Source of the DNA: Gorsachius magnificus
Lineage: Eukaryota; Chordata; Aves; Pelecaniformes; Ardeidae
Direction of reading: 5' to 3'
Assembly (NCBI GenBank): GCA_034008185.1
Contig: CM067086.1
Span: forward strand, 558,001 to 622,000
DNA length: 64,000 nt
Within the stretch, counting starts at the first letter, position 1. Every line of letters begins with the position of its first letter. Under the pieces are notes generated by a model. The model searched no databases, was not told the DNA's origin, and saw only the letters and a list, made by a program, of their open reading frames with translations. This document shows positions 47,201-59,200 of this stretch, in pieces. The position numbers and the translations under genes are program-made.

Positions 47201-50200
47201 ATGTGCAGAAAAGCTACTAATAGATCCTTGCGGAAGGTGGCTTTTCTTTTGATCTTTCAGCGAAAATATTCATGTGCTAGTGACTTACATGAAATGTTCT
47301 CAGATCCCTCCCTTTGTGCTACATTGTGTTTTTGTTCGGCCTTTGGGTTCATTCTTTTTGGGTTGTCACTAGTACAGAAATACAGCTTTATCTTAAATTA
47401 TTACCAATATTAATCTTCAAGCAGCAATGTACTGCTGATTCCTAAGGGAGACTAATGGAGATAATAGAATTTTAAAAAGTCTGTCTTAATGCATTTTTAA
47501 TGTCCAGAAGTCAACTTTAATACCAAAATAAATGAAGTGTCTTGCTAACACTTATATTTAATTTGGAGAAAAGTACTCGGCCGTTCAGGAGCTTCCCGTA
47601 AGCTGTTTGATTTCTGTTCTTTGTCTTGCCGCTTCTGTCCCGCGCACCCAGCAGGCTGGCATGGCCTCTTATCTCCACCTGCGGAGCTCGCCTGTCGCTG
47701 TGCTTCACGCGGCGTCGATCAGACATCCTACAAATTAAAACTCTTGATGTTTACATCATGAGCCGCCTTATGGTTCCACCGGTCCCGCAGCTGAAGGTGT
47801 TTGATTGCTTGCGTTGCTGTGAATGCCACAGTTAAAATAGGTATTAGGTCTCTGAGCTATTTGGGGTCAAAAACCATGGCTGTAATTAAGGTTTGTGTGT
47901 TAGCATGCCAAAAAAACCCAAAACTAAAACAGGGTTTGTCACAATTCAGAGGGGAAACTAACCGCAAACAGAAAAAACCCAAACCCCTAGCTTTGCTATT
48001 TTTGAAATAAAATCCACTGATTTTATAACAAAGTTAATTTAAAAATAATAAGAAGTCAAGAGCATGAGTCCATGCTGAAATCTGTTGAACCTGTCTAGAA
48101 CAAAACTGCTAAAATGATGGTGGTTATGGAGGTTTATCTCATGGTGTGGAGCCAGCTGGGATGACAAGAAGTAGCTGCTAGAAGGAAGCCCTGAAAGCTC
48201 GGCCACGATAACTCCCGCTGGTCTGAAGGAACAGTCAGTATTAGCAATAAGTTTCACACCCTTTTCTCTACCAAACAGACCCCCTTCGTGGGTCTTCACA
48301 CACTCAGTTTCGTGCCTTCAGACTGCAAAGGAATGCAGAATATTTCCATTCCACTTCCCCTACATCTCCAGCCTGTTGGGTTATTTATATGTGAGCTTTG
48401 AAAATTCAGCCCAGGTAGTTTTATTCCTTTGAAACTTAGGAAACGGCGGCCGCTTTAATGGAAAGTCTAAATGTAACTTGCAGTGATAAAAGTCTCATTC
48501 CGTAATATTAAAATCACTGTCTATATTAGAATATGCTGTAATTATCAAAAATATAGCTATAAGGCTGACTAACAACCCATTAGCGAAATCACCATGGATT
48601 TAGGTCACGCTTTTCAAAAATAGAATCCTAAATTCTCTTCAAAATTGATAGAAGTCGTCTGCCATTCCCTTCTCATTAGAGTTGGAAATGGAGAGTCTTC
48701 TGAGTGCAGCGGAAGCTGGCTCCAAGCCGTGAGGGATCCGAACGCCGGCATGAAATATCGTGGCACCTGCCTTTTGATAACGGTGGTAGCGTTGCAGATG
48801 TCCCGTTCGCAGGCTCGGCAGAATCGCCTGCGTCTGCTCTTTCCCTTCAGTAGTCACGTTGGGTTGGACGGTGCGTTTGATATTGAGGACCTTGAAAATG
48901 CCACATGCCTTTGCTTTTTGAGAGGGCCCTGGGTTCTTTTGCGTCTCTGAGGTTAAACAGTGCTCAATAATGTTCGCTTCGTACTTCAGCTGGGTTCAGG
49001 TAAGGGTGTAATGGAAAACAGCAGAGGAGATGATCGTCCCTGGTTTTTGGCCAACCCAGGCAGTGTGAATTATTTGAGGTCTGTAATCGCCAAATTAGAA
49101 GGAAGTGATTTCTGTTTACCCATGTTCCCCCTGAACTACACCACTGGTTTTCAGCCTTTGTAGTTCAGGCTTGCTTACTGCTGAATTAAACTGTAGTAAA
49201 GGCGTAACCAAGAATTTATGCAATTCTGGTTCATAGAATCACAGAATTGTTCAGGTTGGAAAAGACATTTAAGATCACAGAATCCCAGAATGGCAGGGGT
49301 TCGCAGGGCCCTCCGGGGATCACCCAGTGCCACCCCCCTGCTCAAGCAGGTTCTCCTAGAGCATGTTACCCAGGACTTCATCCAGGAGGGCTTTGAATAT
49401 CTCCAGAGAAGGAGACTCCACAGCCCCCCTGGGCAGCCTGGGCCAGGGCTCCATCACCCTCAAAGTCAAGAAGTTCTTCCTTCCGTTCAACTGGAACCTC
49501 TTCTGCTTCAGCTTGTGCCCATGGCCCCTTGTCCTGGCACTGGGCACCACTGGGAAGAGTCTGGCTCCATCCTCGTGACCCCCACCCTTGAGATATTTGT
49601 CCGTGTTGATGAGGTCCCCTCTCAGCCTTCTCTTCTCCAGGCTGAACAAGCCCAGCTCCCTCAGCCTTTCCTCCTAGGGGAGATGCTGCAGTCCCCCCAT
49701 CATCCTTGTTGCCCTCCTCTGGACTCTCTCCAGGAGTTCCTCATCTTTCTTGAACCGGGGAGCCCAGAGCTGGACCCAGTGCTCCAGGTGGGGTCTCCCC
49801 AGGGCAGAGCAGAGGGGGAGGAGAACCTCCCTTGCCCTGCTGGCCATGCTCCTCTGAATGCACCCCAGGGTGCCATTGGCCTTCTTGGCAATAAGGGCGC
49901 CCTGCTGGCTCATGGTCAGCTTGTTGTCCACCAGGACTCCCAGGTCCCTCTGGGCAGAGCTGCTTCCCAGTAGGTCAGCCCCCAGTCTGTACTGGTGCAT
50001 GGATTAAGATCATCAAGCCCAACCATTCCAAGGAAAGGCTGAGGGAGCTGGGCTTGTTCAGCCTGGAGAAGAGAAGGCTGAGAGGGGACCTCATCAACAC
50101 CTACAAATCTCTCAAGGGTGGGGGTCACGAGGACGGAGCCAGACTCTTCCCAGTGGTGCCCAGCGCCAGGACCAGGGGCCATGGGCACAACCTGAAGCAG

Positions 50201-53200
50201 AAGAGGTTCCAGTTGAACGGAAGGAAGAACTTCTTGACTTTGAGGGTGCCCGAGCCCTGGCCCAGGCTGCCCAGGGGGGCTGTGGAGTCTCCTTCCCTGG
50301 AGATACTCAACCCCCGCCTGGATGAAGTCCTGTGTAAGATGCTCTAGGAGAACCTGCTTGAGCAGGGGGGTTGGACTGGGTGATCTCCCGAGGGCCCTTC
50401 CAACCCTTGCCGTTCTGGGATTCTGTGCCCCTAACCCTGCCATCCCACTGCTAAACCCCGGCCCTTTGCTAACAGACCAACTGCATTTGTAACTATTACA
50501 CAGAGGGAGAAAGACTCCTCAGATGCAGCCACCAGCAGCGAGGATAAATGTTTAGAACCAGACTGTCAGCTTATTTCCCATCTTCCGGCAGTTCTTAGCT
50601 TCTCGTGAATAAAAACCTTTAATAATTTGGGCTTCATGCCCTTTGACAGCTGAATCCCATTAGTAGTTGCTGCCTTCTCCAGGCCTCAATAACTCTTCCT
50701 GTACGGATAGTGCTGCTACTTTTTCCCTCCAGTAGTGTCTTGGCATTTGTGGTATTTTCCCTATGAACTCGTTAGGGTCGTTCATGCTTTTATTCACAGA
50801 TTTAAATGGAAGTTTTGCAGTTAAGGCACTGACGTGCAGAAGATCAAAGTTTGTTCCTCCATTCTACTGCAGGCCCCAGTGTCTGCTGAACTACCAGATA
50901 CACACCATTGTGTTTAAGAAGTGGGTTGTTTCGTGGTGTTTATTTGGTTTGGTTTTTTCCCCAGACTTTGCACCGTGAGCCCAGGAATAGGGCCCTTGAG
51001 TATTATCTTAATTTAAGAACCGTCATTACTTCTAAACAGCTTGTGGCTCTGGTAACCAGTGAGCCAAGACGTGTGCCTAATGAAGTCTGTTCCGAACGCG
51101 GAGTGGAGGCAGCACGCTTCCTCCACCCTGACGCGCTCCGGAGCTGACACAGCGGTCGGGGCAGTATGGTGGCTGCTAGGTGTTGAGATCAGGGCCGATA
51201 ACACGACCGTTTCCATCCTCTTGTGTCTTTTGTGTTTCCTTCAGGGAATGGTGCTGTCTGCTGAGTACATCAAGAAGAAATTGGAGCAAGAAATGGTGCT
51301 TTCTCAAGCTTTTGGACGAGACTTAGTGAGTATTAGTTTTCTTTTATCCTTGCAGGCTATACAGAAGATGAGATTTCCCTAGAACACTGGTTTTAGGGAA
51401 ACCTCCGTGTCCCTGAATCTGTTGTACTAATTTCTCAGATCTTCCTTCAATTCCCATCCCTCTGGATCGCCAGCCAGACAACCAGTTACTCATTCCCCCA
51501 AGGCTTTTTTATTTCGAAACCGCCAGTACTGCAGAGCTCCTGATTTTTATTTTTTTTTTTGTTGTTTTTTTCTCAGGCAAAGCTAAGGCAGGAAGTCCCA
51601 TTTGGTGGCAATGCAGGGCAGGGAACATTAAAAACAAATCAACAGGAACTAAAATCCCATCTCTATGGAGATTCTCTTTGGAGACAGCAATGGGATGCCA
51701 TGCTGACTGTCTGTGTGCGCACATTTCTTGTGAGAGAGAGCTATTGGATAACCCAAGGGAGATGTTATGAAGCTGCTTACCTTAGTTTAGATGTCAGACC
51801 ATGTATCATAGACTATGTCCCCGTTGGGGAGGGAACTGGGGAGCTGCCCGATTCCCCGCTATCAGACAGTCGTCCTTTTCTCATGCCCAAAGAGCGCCTT
51901 GGCCTGAGCAGTGCCCATGGGGAAGCTGGCAATAGCTCAAGGGAGGAAGAAGAGAGGCCCAAAAGCCTCAACGGTTCCCTGAAACTTGAGCGTCGTACCA
52001 GTCAACACTGAAGTGTCCGCCTTGTGATGTTTGGTAGATGTAGGGAGAGGTACGTAGGCATCTGACTTCTTTCTATGGTACTTTATTCTCTCTCTGCCCA
52101 GAAAGTGAAAATTGGTCTTAAGTGAGCTGTTAACTCAGGTGGAATTTTTTCCTGATGTCCGATAGAGCGCGGTTGTTACCTGACTGAGGATACGGTGACG
52201 TTTGAAGCTCTATACTTCCCTTGTCTCCTGTATAGGATAATAAATATCGTATTCTGTTCTGTTTGAAGCTGGCTTTATGCATGGTGGGTCCAAGTTCTAA
52301 CTGACGAAAAATAGTGTAACTGGCTGGGCCTGGCCCACAAGGATGGAGAGAGCTTGATTAATACGAGATGGAGCAACTGGCTCGTGTGTAGAAAATTAAG
52401 TACTGTCTGAAGCTGAACTCTGAGGAATATCTGAACAAGTGCTATGGCCACAACACAAACGCCAGCCCAGCTCCTACCAAAGGTTCATCTAGCCCAGTAC
52501 GTTGTTTCTGACAGTTGCCAGCAACAGATATTCAGGGAAAAAGTACAAGTGAGGTGTGTGAAGTCTTAAATCTCCCCCAGCATTCACCTCACTGGCTGTA
52601 ACAGGCACGATGGTGGCTTAGAGCTGGTCTTGGGAAGGCAAATGACACAAAGAGCTTTCATTCTTGTGGCCTGCTCTTAGGTTCTATGCGTGTTTTCTCG
52701 TCTTACGCGGAAGTCCCAAGTGTCGCCACCACAGTGGTGACCTGGGGCTGTGGAATCGTAGACTCATAGAATCACCTCAGTTGGAAAAGCCCTTTAAGAT
52801 CATCGAGTCCAACTGTTAACCTAGCACTGCCATCCCACCACTAAACCCTGTCCCTAAGCACCTCATCTCTCCTTCTTTGAAATCCCTCCAGGGATGGGGA
52901 CTCGACCACCTCCCTGGGCAGCCCATTCCAGAGCCTGACAACCCTCTCAGTGAAGAAGTTTTTCCTAATGTCTAGAATGTGGAGAGTCGGATGCTGGGTT
53001 TTCTCTCCCTATGTAAAGCCTATGGGGCATTAGCAGAGCTCTGCAGAAACACAGGACTGAAACTTAACAAATGTTGCCTTAGTGAACTTGCAAGCTCTAA
53101 GCCACGCCTAGCACTCTAGCCTCCGAATAACGCCAGTACAAAATATTAGGGAATAGTTCTGTCTCTGAATTCCTTCAGCAGTGGCCAGCTGTTGAGAGCA

Positions 53201-56200
53201 TCTGGACTTAGAAGACTACTGTTCAAACTGCTGGTCAGGAGTTTTGTTTTTCAGCCTGCACAGCGGTGGAATTAATGAAAGCAAGTGGTTTTGAGAACCA
53301 AGGAGACTTCGAATGTGTGAGCCTGGACTCAGATGAAGGCTGTCAGATATGAGGAGGAGCAGAAGGCTCATAAAAAATCCTAAATAACTCAACTTGTGTA
53401 CATTTCCTTTTTCTTCCTACCTGTTTTCTTTTAGGGAAGACCCAGTAGGTCAAACGCTGACTGATGGAGATGTAGGAGAGAATACCAGAAGAGAAAGCAT
53501 GCTCGCATGCCTTCCCAACAAGCAACACAGCAGGGCAGGAGCGTGCTGGGGCTGCCACTGTGACTTAGACTGAACAATGTCAATCAGAACCCTGCTTCCG
53601 TTTCAAAATCTAACATACCCTCACCAGTTCCCGTTGGCAAAGGAGCTGGTTAGCTGGAGTCTGGAGTGCTCATGTAGAGGAAAGACCCACAGCTGGGGAA
53701 AGGGACAGATTTTGGGGCTTGTGGACTTACCTTTCAGTCTGACCTCAATTTCTTGTTTTGTTGGTTTTTTTTTGTTTTCAGGGGAGAGGAACAAAACACT
53801 ACGGCCTGATTGTGGTTGGTCATTCCCTCGGGGCTGGCACGGCTGCCATCCTGTCCTTCCTCTTGCGTCCGCAGTACCCATCACTGAAGTGCTTTGCCTA
53901 TTCTCCCCCAGGTGGGCTGCTGAGGTAGGTGTTGGGGCAAGGAGGGCTGGTGAGAGAAAAGGGGAGGGTGTAGGCTGTAGTTGTAGCTGGATCAGATCCT
54001 GTTTGTGACGCTCTGAGGAGCAGTAAAAGACTAAACCTCTGCCCCTGAGAAGCATGCAATAAAATGGAGAGGCGGTCTCTAGGAGCTGAGGGTTGTTGGC
54101 AGCCTTTGCCCTGTGTTACAGTTTGGAGTTCAGGTTATGATGGCCACTCTCCCAAATATTCTGGTTTATGACTTAGTTGTCTGTAGCCGTAGCTCAAATT
54201 TCACCCTGACCGGTGGAAAATGCAAGTTGAGTGGAGAGGGTGCAATTTCCTTACGCTCTGCCCAGTGCCAGTGTGTCCCCTCCCCATCTGCTGTGACTAG
54301 AGGTACAGTAGGGGAGATACTTGACCGAACGTGGACGGCTGCATCAGTTGATCTAGTGGTTTGGACTCCTTTTGCAGCTGACAAAGAAATCGGCACTTCT
54401 GGAGCGTGATTTTTGTCATTCTAAAGTGGGTGCCTAGAACAGGTCAGAGGGACTGTGCTTCTTGGGTGCCTGTTTCTCTCCCTCGGCTGTAGGGGGAATA
54501 GAGGGTGCCTGCCCCAGGTCTCTGAAGAGAGGCATGGTGAATATTCCTCCCACTGTGAACTGGAACAGACCTGCTGGTCATGTTATTTATGTGGCAGCCA
54601 AACAAAAACATCCTACTTGATTGCTGTGAAACGAGATAAGGTCTTTCTAGTTGCGACAGACATCGGGGAGGGGGATGGCACCTGAAGGCGGCTATGGATT
54701 ATCAGAAGCTTCCTCTGATAGTTACTGCCTCATGTTCCAGGAGCAGCCAACGGTTTTAAACCATCCTGCTAATGAATCTAGGTACTGCCATGCCTTGTTA
54801 TGATGATAATCCCCGGTCTTCTGCAGCTATAGAGGAGTTGCTCTGTAGAAGGCTTCATGAAAGTTTGATAGCTTTCTGCTCAGAGCTTCCACTCCTGAGA
54901 TCCCTTGATAGCTCGGGCCAAGCTGTGCTGCGTTACCTCAACTGTTTGGGGGTTCAAGGAGGTGCCTCTGGCTGCCACGCTTTTGCTGCAGTGTGTGTCG
55001 TGCCCCGGATCATCTCTAGGTCACTGATGCAGCCTCTGCCTGCGGTAACTGGTTCAGAAGAAGGTCTGTAGGAAGGGGGCTGATTGCAAAGCCAGCTCAC
55101 AGAGTGGAAGCCTTAATTCCCTCTTATCTTGGTACTCAGGTTGCTGCAGAAAGTGGCCGTCTCAGTTCTGCAGTGTCTTTGTAAATTAGTCTCAGGAGCA
55201 TGGAGTATCTTCTTCCTTTCCACTGTCCTGGCCGTTCTGGAAGCTATTGGGAAACGACTATGAGGCACTGAGTTAGAGAACTCCCTTTTCCAAGTATTTT
55301 CAGAGCCGTACGCAGAGTAACGTTGCTTGGGGCATGGGATGTGAATATCAGGCTTTTCTTTATCAAGTCCCAAAAGCCTTGAGCAGCTTGGGCTGTGGGT
55401 TTTATGACCCTGGTACGCTGTTTGGGAATGTCTCTGCCACCAGTGGCAAACTGGGAATGAAGTGCAGTTTTCTGCTAGTGAAACACTGTTTGCTGCTTCT
55501 CGGTCCTGTTTCTCTTCCAGCGAGGATGCCATGGAGTATTCAAAAGAGTTTGTGACTGCAGTCGTGCTTGGCAAAGATCTAGTGCCCAGGCAAGTTGAGA
55601 AGTGTCTGAATTTCTTGATGAGTATCTGCTGTTCCATACTGGTCCCCTGTTTCCTATCAGAAACACTTGCATCATATCTGTCCCCAGTTTGCTCATTTAC
55701 CTGTCCTTGTATGCTTCTTACCTGGCTTCCTGGTCCCCTGTATTGCCGTGTCTTTTGCCTGGACACCTATATTAGTGTTTCACACACCTTTTTATAGGCG
55801 TATCCTTCCCCATCTCTCTGCTGCCTGTATGAAAGAAAAGGGTGAACACCCTTTTAATCGTACTTACCGTGGTTTCTGACATGTCGATGCTATCTGCCTC
55901 TGTTCTCTCGGACCTCTTTACACACCGCCCTGAACTAGATGTGCCATCATCTCATTTTGTGCTGTTTGTCCCCGAACACCTATTCCATATCATCTCACAT
56001 CTCTGAACCAGCTCCCTCATTTCTTGTGTCTTGGCATTTCTTTTACCTCATCATCTCCTAGGACGTGTTCTGCTGAACAGGGCATTGGACAAGGAGCCAG
56101 ACAACCTGGGGTTTAGTTTTTGCTTTTGCCCTGTGACCTCGGATAAATGGTGACGTTTCTGTCTGTACAATATAAGGCATATAGAATTCAGTGGAGGGAA

Positions 56201-59200
56201 AGTACTAAATGGTATCGAATATGCCTTTTGGTAATCTGTATGGCAAATTCTTGTCCCCCTGTAATCTGGTTAGTGTTGTCACAGCTCTGTGCCACCTTTC
56301 TAATTTATCTGTTCTGTGTCATCCTGTTTCTTGCTCACTTGTTTCTGCAATTGCATCGTCTCCCTCCTTATCTGTTCCTCTCTCATATCTGTGTTCACTG
56401 ATCGGATTCTGCCATCGCATTTCATATTTATTTATTGTCACGATGGTTTCCTGTGGCCTCTTAACCCTGGTTACTGGTCCTGGGTGATGCCACACCCCAC
56501 CTCGGAATGGCTTTGTTGCATTCCTACAGTACCTTTTGTGGAATAGATTCTTGTTCTGCTGTGCTGTGTCCCCCTACCCCGTTCCCTGCCTCCTGTCCCC
56601 TGCCTGGCTGTTGTAAACACATCTTCCTCTTTTCCAGAATCGGTCTCTCTCAGCTGGAGGGATTTCGCCGGCAGCTTCTGGATGTTCTTCAAAGAAGTAA
56701 CAAACCAAAGGTAAGAGTAAAGATTAAGAGACACCCAAAGGTGACTCTCTGAGCAGTGATGGTAAACTTTTCTTGTCACATAGCAACACTGCAGACTTCT
56801 CCTGCCCTCCAGTCTCCTCCGGTCCACCGTGACTACTATTTAGGTATCCAGAGGCACTCAAGCTAACCAGAGGAGTGCTGGCAGGAGCTGGAAGGCAGCT
56901 GGAGAATTCGGGGCAAGGGGCTGCACTCTTTGCAGGCTGTGTGATGACTCTGGCTCACGTGCTGGAAGTTTACCATCACAGGTCTAAAATAACCGAGCAG
57001 GAAATTTTCTCATCTGAGCCTGTTTCGAAGTCCGCGTTCCTGCTGTAGGTTTTCTTGGCCAGTAACAAATGGTAACAGGCTAGGAAATACAACAGTCATC
57101 TGCTTTTAGGCACTGCTGCATGTCGTCTGGGTGGTGCTGTTCGAGGATAAGCAGTCTGTTAATGTTTTGGAGATAGGAAACATGGAAAGTTGTTCTTCCC
57201 CAGGCTTCTGTACCAGTACACTGAGATGGAAAAAACATAAGACACTAAGATTCTTAGGGGGAAAATATTACAGGAATGATCTGTAGAGGGGAAAAAACTG
57301 AGTTTATGTTTATTTTTCTTGTTAGCATTCTATGGTTTTGGTGTTTTGGCTTATGGGGGTTTTTGTGAATTTGTGGGTTTCTTAGGATTCCTTTCAGTGC
57401 ATAAAGAAAGGCCTAACCAGCAATTTTGTCTGTTCATGTTGTATAGTCTTTTGCTTATTTTTGTACATTAAAAATTCAGATTCCATCTACCTTCTTTATC
57501 CTGGAAGATGTGAAGTTACCAGTTGGTGGACAAGTTGGTGCTTGCTCTAGATCCTTAGCTCTACAAAAACCTCCAGATAAGGATGAGATGTGGCCACTTC
57601 TGAGGTTAAAATTGGGAAAGGAAGAAACAGCTTTTCTGGGCAGAGTTATGTCTATCTCTAGGTCTGTTATTTAAGCAATCAGGGCACAAGACCTGTTTTT
57701 CTCTTTTCTGGTATTGGGTATTCAGTTTAAATCTACCAATAATGTGTTGTGAGCTGACTCTGCTTTTCTCTGATGTCTTTCTCTTCTCAATATTCTCCCT
57801 CCGTTCTCTTGTGTTGAACAGTGGCGAATCATCGTGGGCGCTACGAAGTGCATACCCAAGTCAGAGCTCCCTGAAGAGACGGAAGAAAACTCAGTAACGA
57901 GTAATCGCCTCTGGACCCATCCCAGTGACCTGACCATTGCCCTGTCGGCAAGCACACCGCTTTACCCGCCTGGCCGCATCATCCACGTGGTGCACAATCA
58001 TCCTGCGGAGCAGTGCTGGTGAGTGTGCGCAGAGCTGCGAAGCCAGCCCACGGGGGGGGGTGGGGTGTGTGTGTGAAAATTTTCTTTCTGGAAGACTCCC
58101 CAAGACAGGAACCCGTCTATGAAGGAGGGGATTTTTCTTTTTCCTTGTCTTTTGGTGACAGTGATTGTGTCTGTGCTGTCAGAATAGAAAGTCACGTCGC
58201 TGTTGGCTAGCGCAGAGTTGTGGAGCCGTGGCAGTTGCATGTGTACTTTAACATCTTCCCTCTATTTTTTTCTCCTGTTGCTTTTTCTGTCTCTGCAACC
58301 TGCTGTTTCTTTTGCACGCCAAAACGTTGGCCTGCTCTTCCATCTCCTGCTCCCTCTTTTCCCCTCTCTTTGGATCCCCACTCCTCTTCCAGTTGCTGCG
58401 AGCAAGAGGATCCCACTTACTTTGCTATCTGGGGTGACAATAAGGCGTTCAACGAAGTGATCATCTCGCCAGCGATGTTGCACGAACACCTCCCCTATGT
58501 GGTCATGGAAGGGCTCAACAAGGTAAGGCAGAGAATTAGGATTAGGAGTGGGGAGGGATCATTCAGTGCAATAACGCGGGCTCTGGCTTGAATGCCTGAG
58601 AGGCCCAGGTTTGGGCAAGAAGGGCTCGGCATGGTGATGCTGATGAGGCGAGCAGTAAACGCAAAATGGACAAGGCGAGTCTAGCGTGTGAGCTGATTAG
58701 GCTTCTTGGTGCCAAGCCAAAGCTCTGTGAGAGAGCCAGGAAGTCCAGTCTTAGTAATTCCTATTGCAAGAGCAATAGCAATTAGGTGCCCTAATAAAAC
58801 AAGTACCTTGTCACAGGCCTTTATGTAGGCCAAACAGGTAGTCCTTGCTCAGGAAAGCTGGCTGTTTAAATACACAAGACCATTTACTTTGGAGGGGAGG
58901 AGTAAAAAAGATTGTGCTCTGGGCCAGTGATGCACAGGCTATTAGTGCTGAATGTAATGAGGTCTGGAAATGGAGGTAGATCTCCATCCCAATACCCACA
59001 GTTCCCGACGAGGTGGTCTTTCCAAATTTAATGCCATAATAATGTGAGCTTGGGTGTTTGGTTCCTTCTCTCAGAAGCTGCCCGCTACAGACTGCAGTTC
59101 AGGTGAAATCCTCCGCGGCTGCAGCCCCTCTGTTAGCCTGAGGGGTGACTGAGCTTACGTGGAACTGTTGTGGAACAGGTCTCCACCACTAAGCTACAGC

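Larger units (their letters stand above)
49232..50465 (-). mobile_element. Older CR1 tail split by two later CR1 insertions
   Basis: Three pieces read in order as one antisense CR1 tail: 49232-49277 (tcatagaatcacagaattg), about 50004-50029 (ttaagatcatcaagcccaac) and about 50428-50465 (ctaaccctgccatcccac). Compare the uninterrupted copy at 14886-14990. Confidence 0.8.
45900..51244 (+). other. DAGLA intron after coding exon 11, the longest in the coding region
   Basis: GT-AG intron of 5345 nt. It contains an A22 run (45977-45998), an AT-rich region (about 47200-48660) and a nested cluster of three CR1 pieces (49232-50465). No other gene seen. Confidence 0.88.
51326..53781 (+). other. DAGLA intron after coding exon 12
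   Basis: GT-AG intron of 2456 nt. It contains the candidate alternative terminal exon (51577-52011 with AATAAA at 52239), a possible ancient repeat (about 52461-52640) and a truncated antisense CR1 (52757-52975). A long T-rich stretch precedes the acceptor. Confidence 0.85.

Noticed and set aside
55113..55766. 217-codon reverse-strand open frame
   Set aside because: It is antisense to DAGLA coding exon 14 and neighbouring intron, with no recognisable protein.
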